Source: Loxodes magnus
Taxonomy: Eukaryota; Ciliophora; Karyorelictea; Loxodida; Loxodidae
Direction: 5' to 3'
NCBI GenBank assembly: GCA_946699065.1
Contig: CAMPDV010001426.1
Span: 62,001-126,000 of the forward strand
DNA: 64,000 bases
In this document: positions 24,126 to 37,088 of the stretch, one piece after another
How the letters are laid out: the number at the start of each line of letters is the position of its first letter
Position numbering within the stretch: position 1 is the first letter of the stretch
Translations under genes and position numbers: made by a program
The notes under the pieces: generated by a model
What the model saw: the letters and a program-made list of their open reading frames with translations, nothing else
The model's database searches: none
What the model was told of the DNA's origin: nothing

Positions 24126-24865
24126 GTGAGAGTTGGCTTTAAAACTTTTATAACTCTTATTAAATTCTTTTACATATAAGTATATTTAATTAAATAGTAT
24201 ATGAATCTAATTTTTTAATTTAATAAGCAATTTTATATAAAATGTCTTTGAAAAATATATAAAATGATTAACACATTTATCTTAAATTTGATTTTTCGTT
24301 TAAAAGTTAATTACTAATTAACTAATAATTGAGATAAATAAATTGCTTTATTGTATAGTTTATAATTGAAAAGATAATTATAAACTGCTGTTTATTTTTG
24401 AAATGGCAAAGTAATTTTAATTTTATAGTATTATTTTCTTTTATAGCATCTCTATTATGAAATATTCTCTAATAAATTTCTATTTTTGTGACTGATTAAA
24501 AATCTTAGTTCTTTGCTATTCTAAAAGTTTAAGACTTGCTTAAAACTATTATACAAAGACAATATCTTATATGACTTAAATATTACTAAAGTTAGCAAAT
24601 AGGAGTTTTATTAAAGTAATACTCTTAAATTGGTGGTTTATAAGTATTTCAACGTTGTAAATATATTATTATGGTCTATCCTCCCTTTAGATTTCCCTAA
24701 ATCTACTATAACATTTTTACTTAACTTAAATAAATAAAAGACAGCTCTTAGATATTTTTAAGTAATAGAGTGTGGAGAAACAGGTTGAATACAGACTATT
24801 TTTGATATTCGTTCTATAATATAAACACATATACGAAGAGAGAGGATATAGAAGAAAATAAAAAC
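24126..24865. other. AT-rich spacer, duplicated at 63187-63926
   Basis: Almost identical to the DNA after MORN-F-box-LRR copy 5. No gene recognised. Confidence 0.6.
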
Positions 24866-24866
24866 A

Positions 24867-25748
24867 TGGAAGAGATTGAAGGAGAGTTTCTTATTATAAA
24901 GGATATTCTTGAAAATCATTGACATTTAAGACTTGCACGTATTGAGGTTTTGCCCGCTTTGTAATATAATTAATTTTGCTAATAACCGTCTTTTCTCTAA
25001 TAATGAAGTAGAAGTTTAATGACTTTAGATTAATTTTGGATCTAATAAGAGTTAATGCCCTATTTGTTTATACAGGAATTTAGTTACCAATTTAATCTTT
25101 CTAAATAGGTAATATTTCTATTAAGTTCTAAATTTAAGATTATTTGGATTTCTTCAAATTGTATAATCTATTAATAGTTCTATAAATTTAGCCAGTTATA
25201 TATTAAACTTGCTAAACACAGAGAAAATAGAAATTAATTAGATATCAAAAATTAATTCTTTTATATTAGGGAATGCATTTAACCTTTTCTAAAACCCTAT
25301 GATAAACAAACTTAAACATTAATCTTTAAAAATAAATATGACAACATTTCTCTAAAAGAAATACCCTAAAATCTTAAATCTTGCAATTAAACAAAAAACT
25401 TAGAACTCTGCTATAAAGTGCTTTAAAGATACAATAATAAAATTCTAAAAAAGGAATTTAGAAACAAATCAGAAACACTAGAAATAAACTTTCAGTTTAG
25501 AAAGTAGAAAGAGATTCAACTAGTTAACTGCAAATTAACAGTTATTTATCTTTAGAAACAAAAGAATGGAGATTCTACAGATATTTAGAAAGAATAAAAA
25601 TCTGATTACACCTATAAGTAAAAAATATATTAAAATGTTGATTCTGCAAGAGGAAAGAACACCTAGCAAAGAAATTTTTACTATTTAGAATTAGTAAAGA
25701 ATAGAAAAAAAACTTTTTAGAAAACTGAATTATCTGCATTGCATTTGA
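24867..25748 (+). CDS. Possible zinc-binding hypothetical protein
   Basis: In the frame ending at TGA 25746-25748 two CPxC pairs appear (RFCPLCN at ~24948 and QCPICLYRN at ~25053), spaced like a four-Cys zinc site, followed by a mostly polar, Asn/Lys-rich chain. The only near ATG (24866-24868, MEEIEGEFLIIKD) is in the neighbouring frame, so a one-base shift or a missed exon boundary must lie before 24948. Family unknown. The first 74 bases recur at 63927-64000, where the window ends. Confidence 0.35.
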
Positions 25749-26545
25749 GTAGGCTAAATCTATAAAAGGGGATTTTATAAAGGAATACAACTTCATGAAT
25801 CAATAACGGAAGCAAATTATTGATTAATGAAGGAAATACTATAAGAAGCTAAAGGGTATATAGAATTAAGAGGGAGAAAATAAATTATCTTCAGAACAAG
25901 ATGAAAAATGAGCTGAAGAACTAGAAATCTATGAAAAACTTCGAAGGAAATAGCAAAAATTTTATAGAAGCACATGCAATTGAACTTAAAGTGGTTAACA
26001 TAATAATGATAAATACACTATAATTAATAATAATAATAATTATTATTTTTTATTTTATGAAGATATGAATAGTAAATAACTATATGAGGATATTTATATG
26101 CCTAACATTTCAAATATTTCAATTATAAGTATATAATAAAATATCATTTAGATATAAATACATAATAGGGAATGAAATAAACTAAAGTTCAGCTTTAAGA
26201 AAAATGCTTTATTGAGGTTAATTTCCATGAAGCATCCTTTTATTTTTTACTCTATTTAGTTAATAATGTTTAAAAAATTATAATATTTGATAATCTACTG
26301 TAGTTTGGTGGGTTTGAAAATAAAATTTTTGCATTTTTATTTTTTTTAGTAATATAAAAACCATTTTTTAAAGAGGCTAACTGCATATGGCCCTCAATTA
26401 TTAAACTAAAAAGTTTTTTGGTTTATAAATTCCTAATATTAAATATGAAATAGCTTAATCTTACTAATTAATTAAAGTAGAAGATTATTTAAAATTTATT
26501 TATTTAGTTTACTTTTAATAAAGGAAATAGTATAAAGAATAAAAA
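25749..26545. other. Intergenic DNA before tRNA pair
   Basis: Purine-rich to about 25950, then AT-rich. No feature recognised. Confidence 0.4.
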
Positions 26546-26616
26546 GGCTCTATGGTGTAAGGGTAGCACGTGGGCCTACGGAGCCCAAAATTGGGGTTCA
26601 AATCCCTGTAGAGTCG
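26546..26616 (+). tRNA. tRNA-Arg(ACG)
   Basis: 71 nt with full cloverleaf: acceptor GGCTCTA/TAGAGTC, D-arm GTG...CAC, anticodon arm TGGGC-CTACGGA-GCCCA (anticodon ACG), T-arm TGGGG-TTCAAAT-CCCTG. An A and B box are present and a T-run follows. It faces the tRNA-Phe; the pair is the intact version of 3420-3616. Confidence 0.9.
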
Positions 26617-26668
26617 CTTTTATCTAAAATTTTTAGTTCTTTTTAATAAATATAGTTATAGTAAAAAA

Positions 26669-26741
26669 TGCCGAAACCCGGGATTGAACCGGGGACCTTT
26701 AGATCTTCAGTCTAACGCTCTCCCTACTGAGCTATTTCGGC
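26669..26741 (-). tRNA. tRNA-Phe(GAA)
   Basis: 73 nt with perfect acceptor GCCGAAA/TTTCGGC, anticodon loop CTGAAGA, T-arm CCGGG...CCCGG closing TTCAATC, and discriminator A. Convergent with tRNA-Arg, 52 bp apart. Confidence 0.93.
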
Positions 26742-27032
26742 CTTAAATAATTATTAATCGTTTGCATTTGAATAAACAGATTAAACTTATAATTTTGATA
26801 GTAACATAACAGATAAAAAGATTAGGACAGTTAATTCTAATTCTTTTAATCTTTTTTTGAAAACAAAAATAAGAAGAAAATATGCTTCTTTACTATATAA
26901 ATAGATAAAAATACTTAGAGTATCTTGCTTTATAAAAGAACTAAAGAAATTTTATTTTCACATAATGTATTATTTTTGTTAGCTCATTCAGATTATAGAC
27001 TTTTCACAAATTTTAAAGTTTTATTATATAAA

Positions 27033-27769
27033 ATGGCTTCTAAGAAATATCAGAACTTTGAACAAAACATTTAAACAGGAAAATTCTTTAAAAAATAAAA
27101 AAGAGAAATAATTACAATGAGTGAAAATGAGAAATATGATTGATATGACGAACATTAACCATTTGGAAATCCAGAACTAAAAAAATTTCGACACAAACTC
27201 AAATAGAAATATTATCTAAGTCATTAAAAGAGTTTATGTTTAAAAATAGATACCTCACTGATAAAGCAGAAAAATTAGAAAAACTAATAACGTTTTTACT
27301 TGAGAAACAATATTAATAATCATAAGAAATAGAAAACAAACTGGAACAAAGAATTCTTTAAATTTAATAATAAATTCAGGTAACGCCATTTTCGATTTAA
27401 CAGAATTAATCAGATCCTATGGAAATAGAAAATGAAGCCTCAAATTAAAATAAACAGTAAACGTTTATTTAAAATAAGTAGTAAATTTAAATTAAATAAA
27501 TGTTACAGGAATAATAGTTTAAAAGAAGAATAAAATGCTACGCGTGCAATAAATAACACCAATGAAAATACTGCTACTAACTAAGCGAAATTTAAAGAAA
27601 GAATAAATAAGATATTTTTAGAAAACTATTTAGGATATATCCAACATAAAGCGGAAACATTTATAGAAAAAAGTTTTTTAATTCAAATCTTAATCATTGG
27701 AGAAATAATTAGGAACAACTCATGCAAACTAAAAAATATTCAGAATATTAAAGGATGGTGCACTAATGA
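27033..27769 (+). CDS. Gag-like coiled-coil CCHC protein, one frameshift
   Basis: Starts MASKKYQNFEQ at 27033. Then a coiled coil (EKLEKLITFLLEKQ), the family motif PMEIEN, a zinc knuckle C-YA-C-NKQ-H-QWKY-C at ~27536, then SGNIYRKKFFNS; TGA at 27767-27769. The first ~50 codons and the rest are in different frames, changing at an A7 run (27179-27185). It is thus either a recent pseudogene or a programmed or sequencing shift. CCHC knuckles of this type bind nucleic acid in retroelement Gag and related proteins. It stands just outside the duplicated block and 0.3 kb from the tRNA pair. Confidence 0.6.
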
Positions 27770-27964
27770 AGTGCTACACCGCCTAACTAAGCCTAGTAAA
27801 AATTCAAGACAAACTAATGGAGACAAGCTGATAGAATAGGTCAGATGGCTGACTACTAAGGCTTTAACAAAGCTTTTTAACTTTTAACTTTTTTTTATAA
27901 ACTTTTTTTTTGTTTGCTATACTATTATATTTATACTTTAAATATTACACAGGAATATAGAGCA

Positions 27965-28700
27965 ACAAAGAATCGAAAATTTAGTAAAAAAAAGCTAGGA
28001 GATGAGTTCGACTAGAGAAAGAGCAAAAATCATCTGAGGCTTCGTCATCGTATTAAGGTAAACGAATTTAAGGAAGCTAGAAAATCCTTTTAATAATAGA
28101 ACGGGAAATTGAATCCGTATATGAATAATATGATAAAATGAAGAAAACTCTCAGCAAGCAGGAAGATAGAGAAAGAGAACTGATGGCGCACTATGAGCAA
28201 CTTTCGTTAGAAATTACATACAGTGAGAGTTAATAGTCTTAACAGAAGAATAGTTGTTCATTAAGTCTAAACTAACTAAGTAGAAGAAGTTTCAACAGTT
28301 ACTGAAGAAATTAAGAATTATAGCGTGATTTAATTAAATGATAAATAGAATTTGGAAGAACTTAAATAACAAGAAGAATGGAAAAACTTGAGAACTTTAT
28401 TCTTTCAAAATAGAAGCAGAAATAGAAAATAGAGAGGTGCTGATATTGTAATGTTTCCCAACATTTAATAAAGCGTCTTCTGGCTATTAAAAACTTAAAA
28501 GACATAAAAACTAAACAAATTAAGGGGGCTTTCAAGACATTTTATAAATAAAAATAGAATCTGCAAAAAAACGTTAAACACAGAATAAATTTGTCAGATG
28601 GAGGAGGAACGGTAACCATCCATATAAAAAATGGTCGAGCTTTCCAACTTTGAAAAAAAAAAGCAGGAACTGATTGAAATCCAAAGAAAGCAAATACTTC
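27965..28700 (+). pseudogene. Gag-like relic, second copy
   Basis: Near-identical to 9470-10210, with small indels. No continuous frame. Confidence 0.5.
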
Positions 28701-28759
28701 TTAAAATTTTAGCTTATATTAATTACTATTATTATTTTTCTTCCTAATCAACTCTATTT

Positions 28760-30430
28760 TTCATTTAAAATTCCATTTCCCATTTTTTTTACTCACTTTC
28801 TCTTTTGGTGTATAAGATTAATAAATAAATAAATTAGTGTGGTACTACCATTATTAGGATCATAACGATTAATAAAAAGCCAAATTTTACTTTTTATGAT
28901 CACATAGACATGATTTATTTTTCCTCCATTGAATCATATTCTCATCTTTTTTTCTTTTTTAGAATAAAAATTGATTCCCTTCTTCTCTAAATTCTTGAAG
29001 TTCTTTAAGAAGGCTGAAGTTAGAAGGGATTATATGAATTCTTGTACTAAATGGCAAATTCAAATTAAATTCTTCTAAATAAAAATTTTAGTCAGCCACA
29101 GTCATGTCTTTAGTTATTTTTCCACTCTTGCCAGATTAGAGAAATCTGAAGACAAGAGGACTCACAGACCTGGATTTAAAAGCCAATTAGTTAGCTTCTC
29201 GTACAGCTAGAGAATCTTCAAATAAGCAAGACTTATACACAAAGAGTATGTCTTTACTTATCCATGGTGGTATTTATTATGAGAGTGACTAGAACACATC
29301 ATCCATTTTTCAATTATATTATTTAAAAAGAAATTAAAGTAAAGGAATGCTTGAAAGCCCTTAATTTATTTTTTATATCTAGCCTGCTCCTAGATATTTT
29401 TTACTGGTTTTCCATCCAGTATTTAATAGGTTGTGCGTGGGAGCAAATTTGCTTTTATATCAGTATCAACTATTTCAATACAATATTGATGTTGTGCTTC
29501 ATAGTTCTTAATTTTTGTCCTTCTTCTTATTTCAAAGCTTCTTACATTTCTTGAAAAAATGTTAGTCTGAATCTAAGGGAGGTAATTATCTTCGATGTGT
29601 TTTCAGTATTTAAAAATCCTGTTGCTTTTATTTCTATTCCATCAGTTTCTCAGATTCATTTTATTAGTTATTTTTCAGATATTTGATATCCATTTAAATT
29701 ATAGTTTCCTATTCTAGTCCTGTAAAAAAATTGCTTTTTGTGGATATTCTATTAACTTTAATTACAGAGAAAAAGTCTTCTCTTTTGTTAATTAGTTGAT
29801 TCTAGCTTTCAATTCGATTACACCATTAAGCTTAACTATCTCTTTCTTAACTCATCAGTTTTCTATAAGATTCTAACGAATTTCTTCTAGTCTGTAATTT
29901 TTCTTTTAATTAGCATAAAGCCCTCTTTACTTTGCATACATTAGTACTAATTTGCCGAAACAATCAGCTCTTCAGTCTACTATATTTCTTGAACTTTTGT
30001 TAACTTGAAGCCTTCTTTAATTTTAAAATACTTGGAAATCCATTTTTGGCCTTTTTAACTTCCGTTTCTTTTACCAAACCGAGAGTTCAGTTTCATTTTT
30101 TTCTATTTGATTGAAAAAACAAGCTATTTATTATCTTCATACCAATCACCTATTTACTACCTATCTTTAATGCAAAATAAAAAAAACCTTTGACATATGA
30201 ACGCTTTATTTTAAACCTCTTTATTTGATTTTCTCTATTAACAGTGTAAACTATCTCTCTCATTAGCATTTTATTACATCGAAATAAGTGCTTTGATTTA
30301 CTATTTCCCTTATACATCATTACATTGATTAAGCATTGCTAAGCTTTTTATCCAGATTTGCTTATTTTCAGTGTCAGTTCTATTAGAGCTCCTTATATCT
30401 ATGTTAGCCTTTTAAAATTGTATCTTATGT
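28760..30430 (-). pseudogene. Decayed unknown gene, second copy
   Basis: Counterpart of 10270-11950. Single-base indels relative to that copy (e.g. near 28901) break the frame differently, which supports lack of constraint. Confidence 0.3.
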
Positions 30431-31228
30431 TAAGCTCATAGCAACTTTCTAAATCTATATACTAATTCATTAATAGGAAGTTAAGTCAACTCAATCATTG
30501 GACACAAAGAAGCTTATTTTTGGAAGTCAATGAAGTATAGTTTAAAGTTTGTGATTGAGATAGATATTAAGTGATTATGCTACTTGTTGCTGATTACTTA
30601 GAAGAAGCATCTAAGTAGTATGCTTCAAGTGTATGTCCTTAGTTTGATTTATTTGCAGTTCTATCTTAAACAGAGTGAAAAGTATAACCATTTTGTTTCT
30701 TTTTTAAAGATTTATCTGAGAAGTTAAATTCATCTATCCACTTCATCATATTCGTGTGCCTATGTATCTTATCAGTCATTTATTAGCTATGGATTTAAAA
30801 GGTTATTTTTGGAAGCGAAAAATGACGAAACTTTTTTCTAAAATAAAAAAATGTTGAATCCACACCATAATCAAAATGATTGGGTATTAGGATGCTGATT
30901 GTTAATAAAGACTAATATAAGAACTATTAGAGAAATAGTTTAAGCTTGGATTCTTACAAATAGTATGCTTAAAAATATATAAATCTTTTAGAAAAGCACT
31001 AAAGGATAGTCTCATCATCTGAAAAATATTAAATAGATAGAAAATTAAAAATGCCTCAGAGATGAGTTTTTAAAACTGCTGATCCGGAGATATAATCTAA
31101 ATATCTCCAAAATTAAAAAGTGAAGTTAGATTAGGAAATGATTAATTAAATATTCTTTAGATAAATCAACTTTCAAAGAAAATATTTACAAGTAAATATT
31201 TTAAAAACCACTATAAAGAACCAAATAT
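30431..31228. other. Copy of the unclear stretch at 11951-12731
   Basis: Near-identical duplicate; no motif. Confidence 0.3.
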
Positions 31229-33691
31229 TCACATCAAATAAACAGAAATTATAACTTCTATTGACATTATTAAGCAATTAAAGAAAGTAAGGAAGATATA
31301 TATAAGCACAAAACTATTAGAAGATGAGATTTGTTTTTATATGTATAAGAGTTTAAAAAAACTATGCTTAATTTTGAGTTAATTAGTCCATGCTAAATTC
31401 TTTCTCTTATTTATCTCCATCTCTATTACTTTGTTATAAGATAATAGATCTGGATTTATTGCTCCTGGCTAGGGACACAGTTTTCCTATTAACTAACATT
31501 CTTCACAACTGTTTTCTACTCTATCGGTTCCACTATCATCCACTTTTTGCCAACATCCTAAAGCATGGTAATGATCTCCATGTGCTAATATTGGCTGCAT
31601 TAATACTTACGCTTATTTTCTACTCACAACAAAAAGTTCAATCTTTATGGCATCAATCACATACAACATATTAGTATTGTCAATCTTTTGCTGCATATTA
31701 TTCACAATGAGGACATTTCCTTATATCAACTCCTATTTTTCTTACAACTTCTCTTGCCTGTATTTTTTAATAATTGTTACTTTTATAATATTTTCATCTT
31801 GGCAATTTCCTGAATGTTTCAATTATAGACACACTGAGCAAATATAAGCTTGACATTCTTTGCATTTGATATTATTAGTTAGTTTAGGTAACTAAAATAA
31901 AGCCTAACAATTCATTTATGGACAGTGTCTGCACATGAAATATTACATTAAATCAGAAGCCTAACTTGCTCATAGATTATCAAGCTTTACTTAATGCTCT
32001 TTACTTACTATTTCTTGGATTATATCATCATTTCTACTTCCTACTCCTTTTACTATAGATGTAGAGCATTTTAAGCATATTATATCTTCATTTTTAAACT
32101 TCCCTTGATCTATTAGAGATTCTATTCAGCCTTTCAAACACTTAATGCAAAACTGATGATTACAACTAAAAGTTTTAATTTCAGCTAAATTAAATTATGC
32201 TTAGCAACATTAGCATTACTTTGTTCTTCATTAAGATGAAATATCTTCTTATACTTATTTTTCTTACTTTTGCTATTAAACTGAAATATCTATCTCTTAC
32301 TTTTGTTTCTCCATCTCATTATATGATTAGTTTATAATACTCTCGACTTATTAAATTTAATCATTTTCTCAAAAACCTTTATATAATTCTCCATTTTATA
32401 ACTTTAGAATTCCATATCCTTATTTATTTCCATCTATTCATTCCCCTTCAAAAGTATCTCCAGTTGAATAATAATAAATTCCTTTTCCATGCTATTAATT
32501 ATCTTACCACTCACCAACATATTTTTCTCCAGCTCATTATCCATCTCCTCAAATATAGGTACCTTTTCCTCATTTTTTATCATTTATTCATTATCCTTCA
32601 AATTTATCTCCATTTTTAAATTTTAATATTCCATATCCATGTTTTTTATCTTAGATCCAATCACCTTCATAAACATTTTCATTAATAAATTTGAAAATTC
32701 CTTCACCATGCTTTAAATCACCTTTAAAGTCCCCTTCATAAATATCTCCATTTTTAAAAAATAATTTTCCTTTTCCATTTTTCTTATCTTCAACAAAATT
32801 GCCAACGTATTTATTTCCCTCATGCTATCCTTTTCCTCATATAAAAGTACCTTATCCATGTCTTTTGCCCTAATATCACTCACCTTCATAATAATTTCCT
32901 TCAAGTCATTTATATATTCCATAACCATGTCCTTATCCATCTTTTAAATCTCCTTCATAAATATCTCCATTTACTTTATAAATAGTTCCTTTCCCATTCA
33001 TTTCATCATCATATCAATCTCCTATATATTTTTCTCCTTCTCATTAACTTATTATTTTAGTATATGTTCCTTTTCCTTACTTTTTTCCATTTACTCATTA
33101 TCCATCATACTGAGCTCTATTTTAATTTTTTCAAATTCCTTTTCCATTTTCTTTGCCCTAATATCACTCACCTTCATAATAATTTCCTTCAAGTCATTTA
33201 TATATTCCATAACCATGTCCTTATCCATCTTTTCAATCTCCTTCATAAATATCTCCATTTACTTTATAAATAGTTCCTTTCCCATTCATTTCATCATCAT
33301 ATCAATCTCCTATATATTTTTCTCCTTCTCATTAACTTATTATTTTAGTATATGTTCCTTTTCCTTATTTTTTATCATTTACTCATTATCCTTCATAAGT
33401 ATCTCCATTCTTAAGTGACCAAATTCCTTATCCATCTCTTTTGTCTTTTTTTCACTCTCCTTCATAAAAATCTCCAATTTTTCATTTAAATATCCCATTA
33501 CCATGTCTTTAATCCTCTTTTCAATCTCCTTCATAAATATCTCCATTTTAATACTATAGCCTTCCTTTTCCCTATCTCTTTCCCTTTGCTAGATTACCCT
33601 CATATATTTCTCCTATTTTATAAGTAATCTTGAATTTTCACTCTCCAGTTAAAGAATCTTAATACTGAATAACCGAATCCTGCTACTACAT
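31229..33691 (-). CDS. MORN-RBR protein (copy 3), altered 3' end
   Basis: Counterpart of copy 2, with the same ATG context (33691-33689) and the same introns at 31758-31780 and 31595-31610. It shares the TGG in place of the stop (31390-31388) and the Tyr at the first IBR Cys, so these changes predate the segmental duplication. It is 96 codons longer because of a 288-bp in-frame tandem duplication of MORN units (about 33060-33350). One part of the new array is diverged (GIWKNQNRAQYDG). Exons are 637, 49 and 122 codons, with read-through to TGA at 31231-31229. Confidence 0.75.
31595..31610 (-). other. 16-nt intron, MORN-RBR copy 3
   Basis: Identical to the 16-mer at 13098-13113. Confidence 0.8.
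31758..31780 (-). other. 23-nt intron, MORN-RBR copy 3
   Basis: Identical to 13261-13283; excision needed for frame. Confidence 0.65.
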
Positions 33692-33784
33692 CTTCTATAA
33701 TTAAAATTATTACTTTTTTCAGTTTCAACTTTTAAGTTCTTTAAGTGCCAAAATTATTCAGATTAACCATATTTATCAGACTTT

Positions 33785-34276
33785 TCAACTTAACTCAGTT
33801 TTTTATTTATGAGGCATCTTTTTTTTATCCCTGTCTACTATCTATCTTATTGAGTCTATTCTAAGACTTGTAGATTATAGAGTATGATATACCATGCTTA
33901 TTATGTCATAGCATGTGTTCTGTCAATATTTGTATTCCTTGAATCTTTTTCTTTGTTGAAACTGAGAATTTTTCCTTACATTTCTAGTAAGAACTTGCTA
34001 TGTGCCATTGAATGCTAGTTATAGTATCATTTGTTCCTGTGATGATAATTTTGATGAGTTGGATCGTTTTTCTGTTGCTTATACGAAGCAATTATTAGTT
34101 AGATTGTCAGTTTCGTAGATAAAAGAAAGGCTGTAATAAAGTTTTGGACTGTCTGGCTGCACATCCAATTTTAGAAAGTTCACTGGCTAGATCCAAGATC
34201 TTGAAGGGAACACATCTGACGATTATCCTGAATCAGGGTTGAGTTTAAAATCTAAGTTTATGGAGTGTACTAACAT
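33785..34276 (-). CDS. Hypothetical 163-aa protein (copy 2)
   Basis: Counterpart of 15000-15491: ATG at 34276-34274, TGA at 33787-33785. Base changes near 34206 alter FTSRF to FPSRS but leave the frame open. Family not recognised. Confidence 0.5.
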
Positions 34277-35089
34277 TACTAATGGTTGTTGCTGTTGTAG
34301 AAACTGATGAGGATATAATTAGTGTGAGTTTTAATTAAGGATGATAATATAATGATAATAATATTGACAGTATTATTGATTTGGTTATATTAATATCACA
34401 TTGATTTAATATTTAAAAGTATATAGAATACTAAATATTACAAACATAATTATTTGCTATATAAATATCTTTATTAATTTCATCTGCTTATATAAATATA
34501 GTTTCCTATATAACTTTATACTACTACTATTTTTTATCAATCATATCATCAACTAATTACTTCTTATAAAAATAGAAATTCTATAAATTATGCAAAAAGA
34601 AACTAAGTTTATTAAAACTTAATAGAAAAATGAAAATTATACGAATAATATTATTGCAATGGCTTTATATTAAATTTATTTTTATTTCTAATTTTAAAGA
34701 ATTAATTAATTATATGTTTATATACACTAGACTATCTAATTAGAAAAGTATTATCATTAAATAATTTATTTTATTCTATATCACTTAATAAAATCTAATA
34801 TTTTTAAGAAAATGTTACGTAGTTTTAAAAATAATACTGCCTATCTTTCTTTTAATTTGTTTTATTATAATTTTTATAAACTATGATAATTTATATTATT
34901 GATATTTAAAACTAGGCTTTAGTATTTATAATTTTCCTTATACTGCTTTAATTTTACTTCTTTTTTTAATTAAATCTAATTATTAATTTTGCCATTTCTT
35001 TATATTTCTGTAATAGTACATTCTTAAACTTGTCATTTCATAAGTAATTTATCATTACTTAATTGCTTTTATTAATCAATTATTTTAAC
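34277..35089. other. AT-rich DNA, no gene seen
   Basis: Copy of 15492-16302. Confidence 0.6.
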
Positions 35090-35355
35090 ATCGACCTTTC
35101 CAAACTTTGCCTTCCATTAATGGGCGGAACCTCCGAAGAAACTAGAGCCATAACGAAGGATGAAGAAAAGGATAGCTTCAACAGAGATTGGGGAATTAAG
35201 TACCTGTGATTGACTATGTCTTCCACTGCTTTGGCTTATCCTCAGAACCTTAGAACGAAATGCTCTTTGGCTGTGGTGATCTGAAATATGACTTAGGTGA
35301 CATGTGAATACTATCTTGGTAGTTTCAAGAGATGCAACCTGCCGTAACTCCATTT
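35090..35355 (+). repeat. GC-richer dispersed repeat, copy in duplicated block
   Basis: Homologue of 16303-16570, but visibly more diverged from it than the flanking DNA is (several substitutions and small indels). Contains GGGGAATTAAGTACC and CTGCTTTGGCTT. Confidence 0.55.
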
Positions 35356-35447
35356 TCAAGAAGTAATTATTTATCAGTATTTAACATTTAAGCAGTGATT
35401 AACCTAATAATGGTAGACCCTCTTTAATTAATTATATATAAAAAAAA

Positions 35448-36260
35448 ATGGCAACTAAGAGATAGTTTTCTCTTATCTCATTCGTAAAAAAGAATAATTA
35501 TATAATCTAACTTAATAAGAGCCTCAATAAGCTTAAGAAATATAATCTAAGAAAGCATATGCATAATCAGGGTAATAACGAATAAATAAAGAATAATAAG
35601 AAATAAAATAGCAAAGATAAAGGATAGAAAAACTAGAAAAAATCCTAGAAAATCTGATTGAATAACTTGACCTATAATTTCCATCCATGGAGGAAACTTT
35701 AATAAAATTTAATCATAAATGGTAATTAATATGGAAGAATTTGACTAATAATTAAATGAATTTCTCAAATTTTTTAATTCCAATTTTCAAAATTTTAATA
35801 GCAAATAAAAGAACGGCAAGAAAAGTAAGAATAATAATAAGTAGTAATTTAAAAAGCATTAGACTAGTTATTTAGTATTCAAACGAAATCGAATCTGAAT
35901 ATTAATAATAAGATACAAACAAGATAAATTTCTATCTTAGAAAAATCTGGTTCTATATATATTAGAAGAATCACTACTGAAAAAATGTTGAAATAAATAA
36001 TAAGAAATAAATCTTAGAAGAAATTTCTGCTTTTGGACCAACAAGAACAGGATAAATATATAGAAAGAAATACTATAACTCAGATTCAACGAATAATATA
36101 ACAATTAAAGAAGAAATCATAAGGACAAATATATTTTGGGGGAGACAAGGATGGCAGATCATTGAAGTCCTCCGACATCCTATAGTTTAGGAGAGAGTAG
36201 AAATAAATAGAAATTGACTGTGAAGCTTTTTTCTAAGCTGATGATAATGATAATGATAAA
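35448..36260 (+). pseudogene. Gag-like relic (MATKR type)
   Basis: Copy of 16663-17450 starting MATKRQF. Here the decayed knuckle (FYIYQKNHYWKN) and the downstream motif TGQIYRKKYYNS share one frame, but both knuckle Cys pairs are lost. Confidence 0.5.
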
Positions 36261-36287
36261 ATTAAGTTTAGCAATCTTGGAGGAATT

Positions 36288-37088
36288 TCACCTCTTCCTG
36301 TTGATTGCAGGATTGCTCAGGTATTTAATAAAAATATTTAAAAGTTTAATCTCATCTCTTATTTGGTCTTATTATCTTCAGTTTCATCTTCCATTCTGTT
36401 CAGATTTCTTCTTGTAGATCTGATAAGCTCATTCATATAAAGTCTTCTCTAATTCTTCTCTATTACAGTTTATTTTTTCCTTTATTGTCCTTGTAATTTT
36501 CTTTGCTTTTCTCAGTATTAATTCTTGAAACTTAGGAATTTCTTTTATCTTCTTCATAAATTTTCTACCGAATTGCAATAACATCTTTTCTGAATTGTTT
36601 TATGTTTTCTTGTGTCTTCCTTCTCAATCATCCATGGATCACTTCTTTGCTCATTTTACTCTATTTGTTGTTGGATTAGATACTCTGATTTTGATATATG
36701 TTCCAAAAACGCATAATTCTCTTTCCTAGGACATGAGAATTGATTCTATTCTTCTACTAGGCTAAGCTGTTGCATTAGCTTCTCATTATCCTTCTTTAGC
36801 TTCTTGATATCTTTCTGGAGATTTAGTACCACTTTGATGAGCTATTCCATGCTCATCTGGCCAGAAGGATTAAATTGAGACCTCCTGGTGCAAAGCAGAA
36901 TAAGTCTCTTTTCTGGCTTCTTCTGAGACGCTGGGGTGATTGCATGAGTGACTTTTTTAGATTACCCCCTCAGTAATAGCCTTGATTAAATTTTAACTCT
37001 CCATCAAAAGAAGGAAAATTTCTTTTATCAAATACTGATAAAAATAATTAAATTTGATTGTATAAGTCTGTTATTTCTTAGGTGCCAT
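36288..37088 (-). pseudogene. Gag-like coiled-coil relic, second copy
   Basis: Copy of 17493-18296 with the same ATG (37088-37086). An extra G near 36887 shifts the frame ahead of the coiled coil. Confidence 0.5.
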
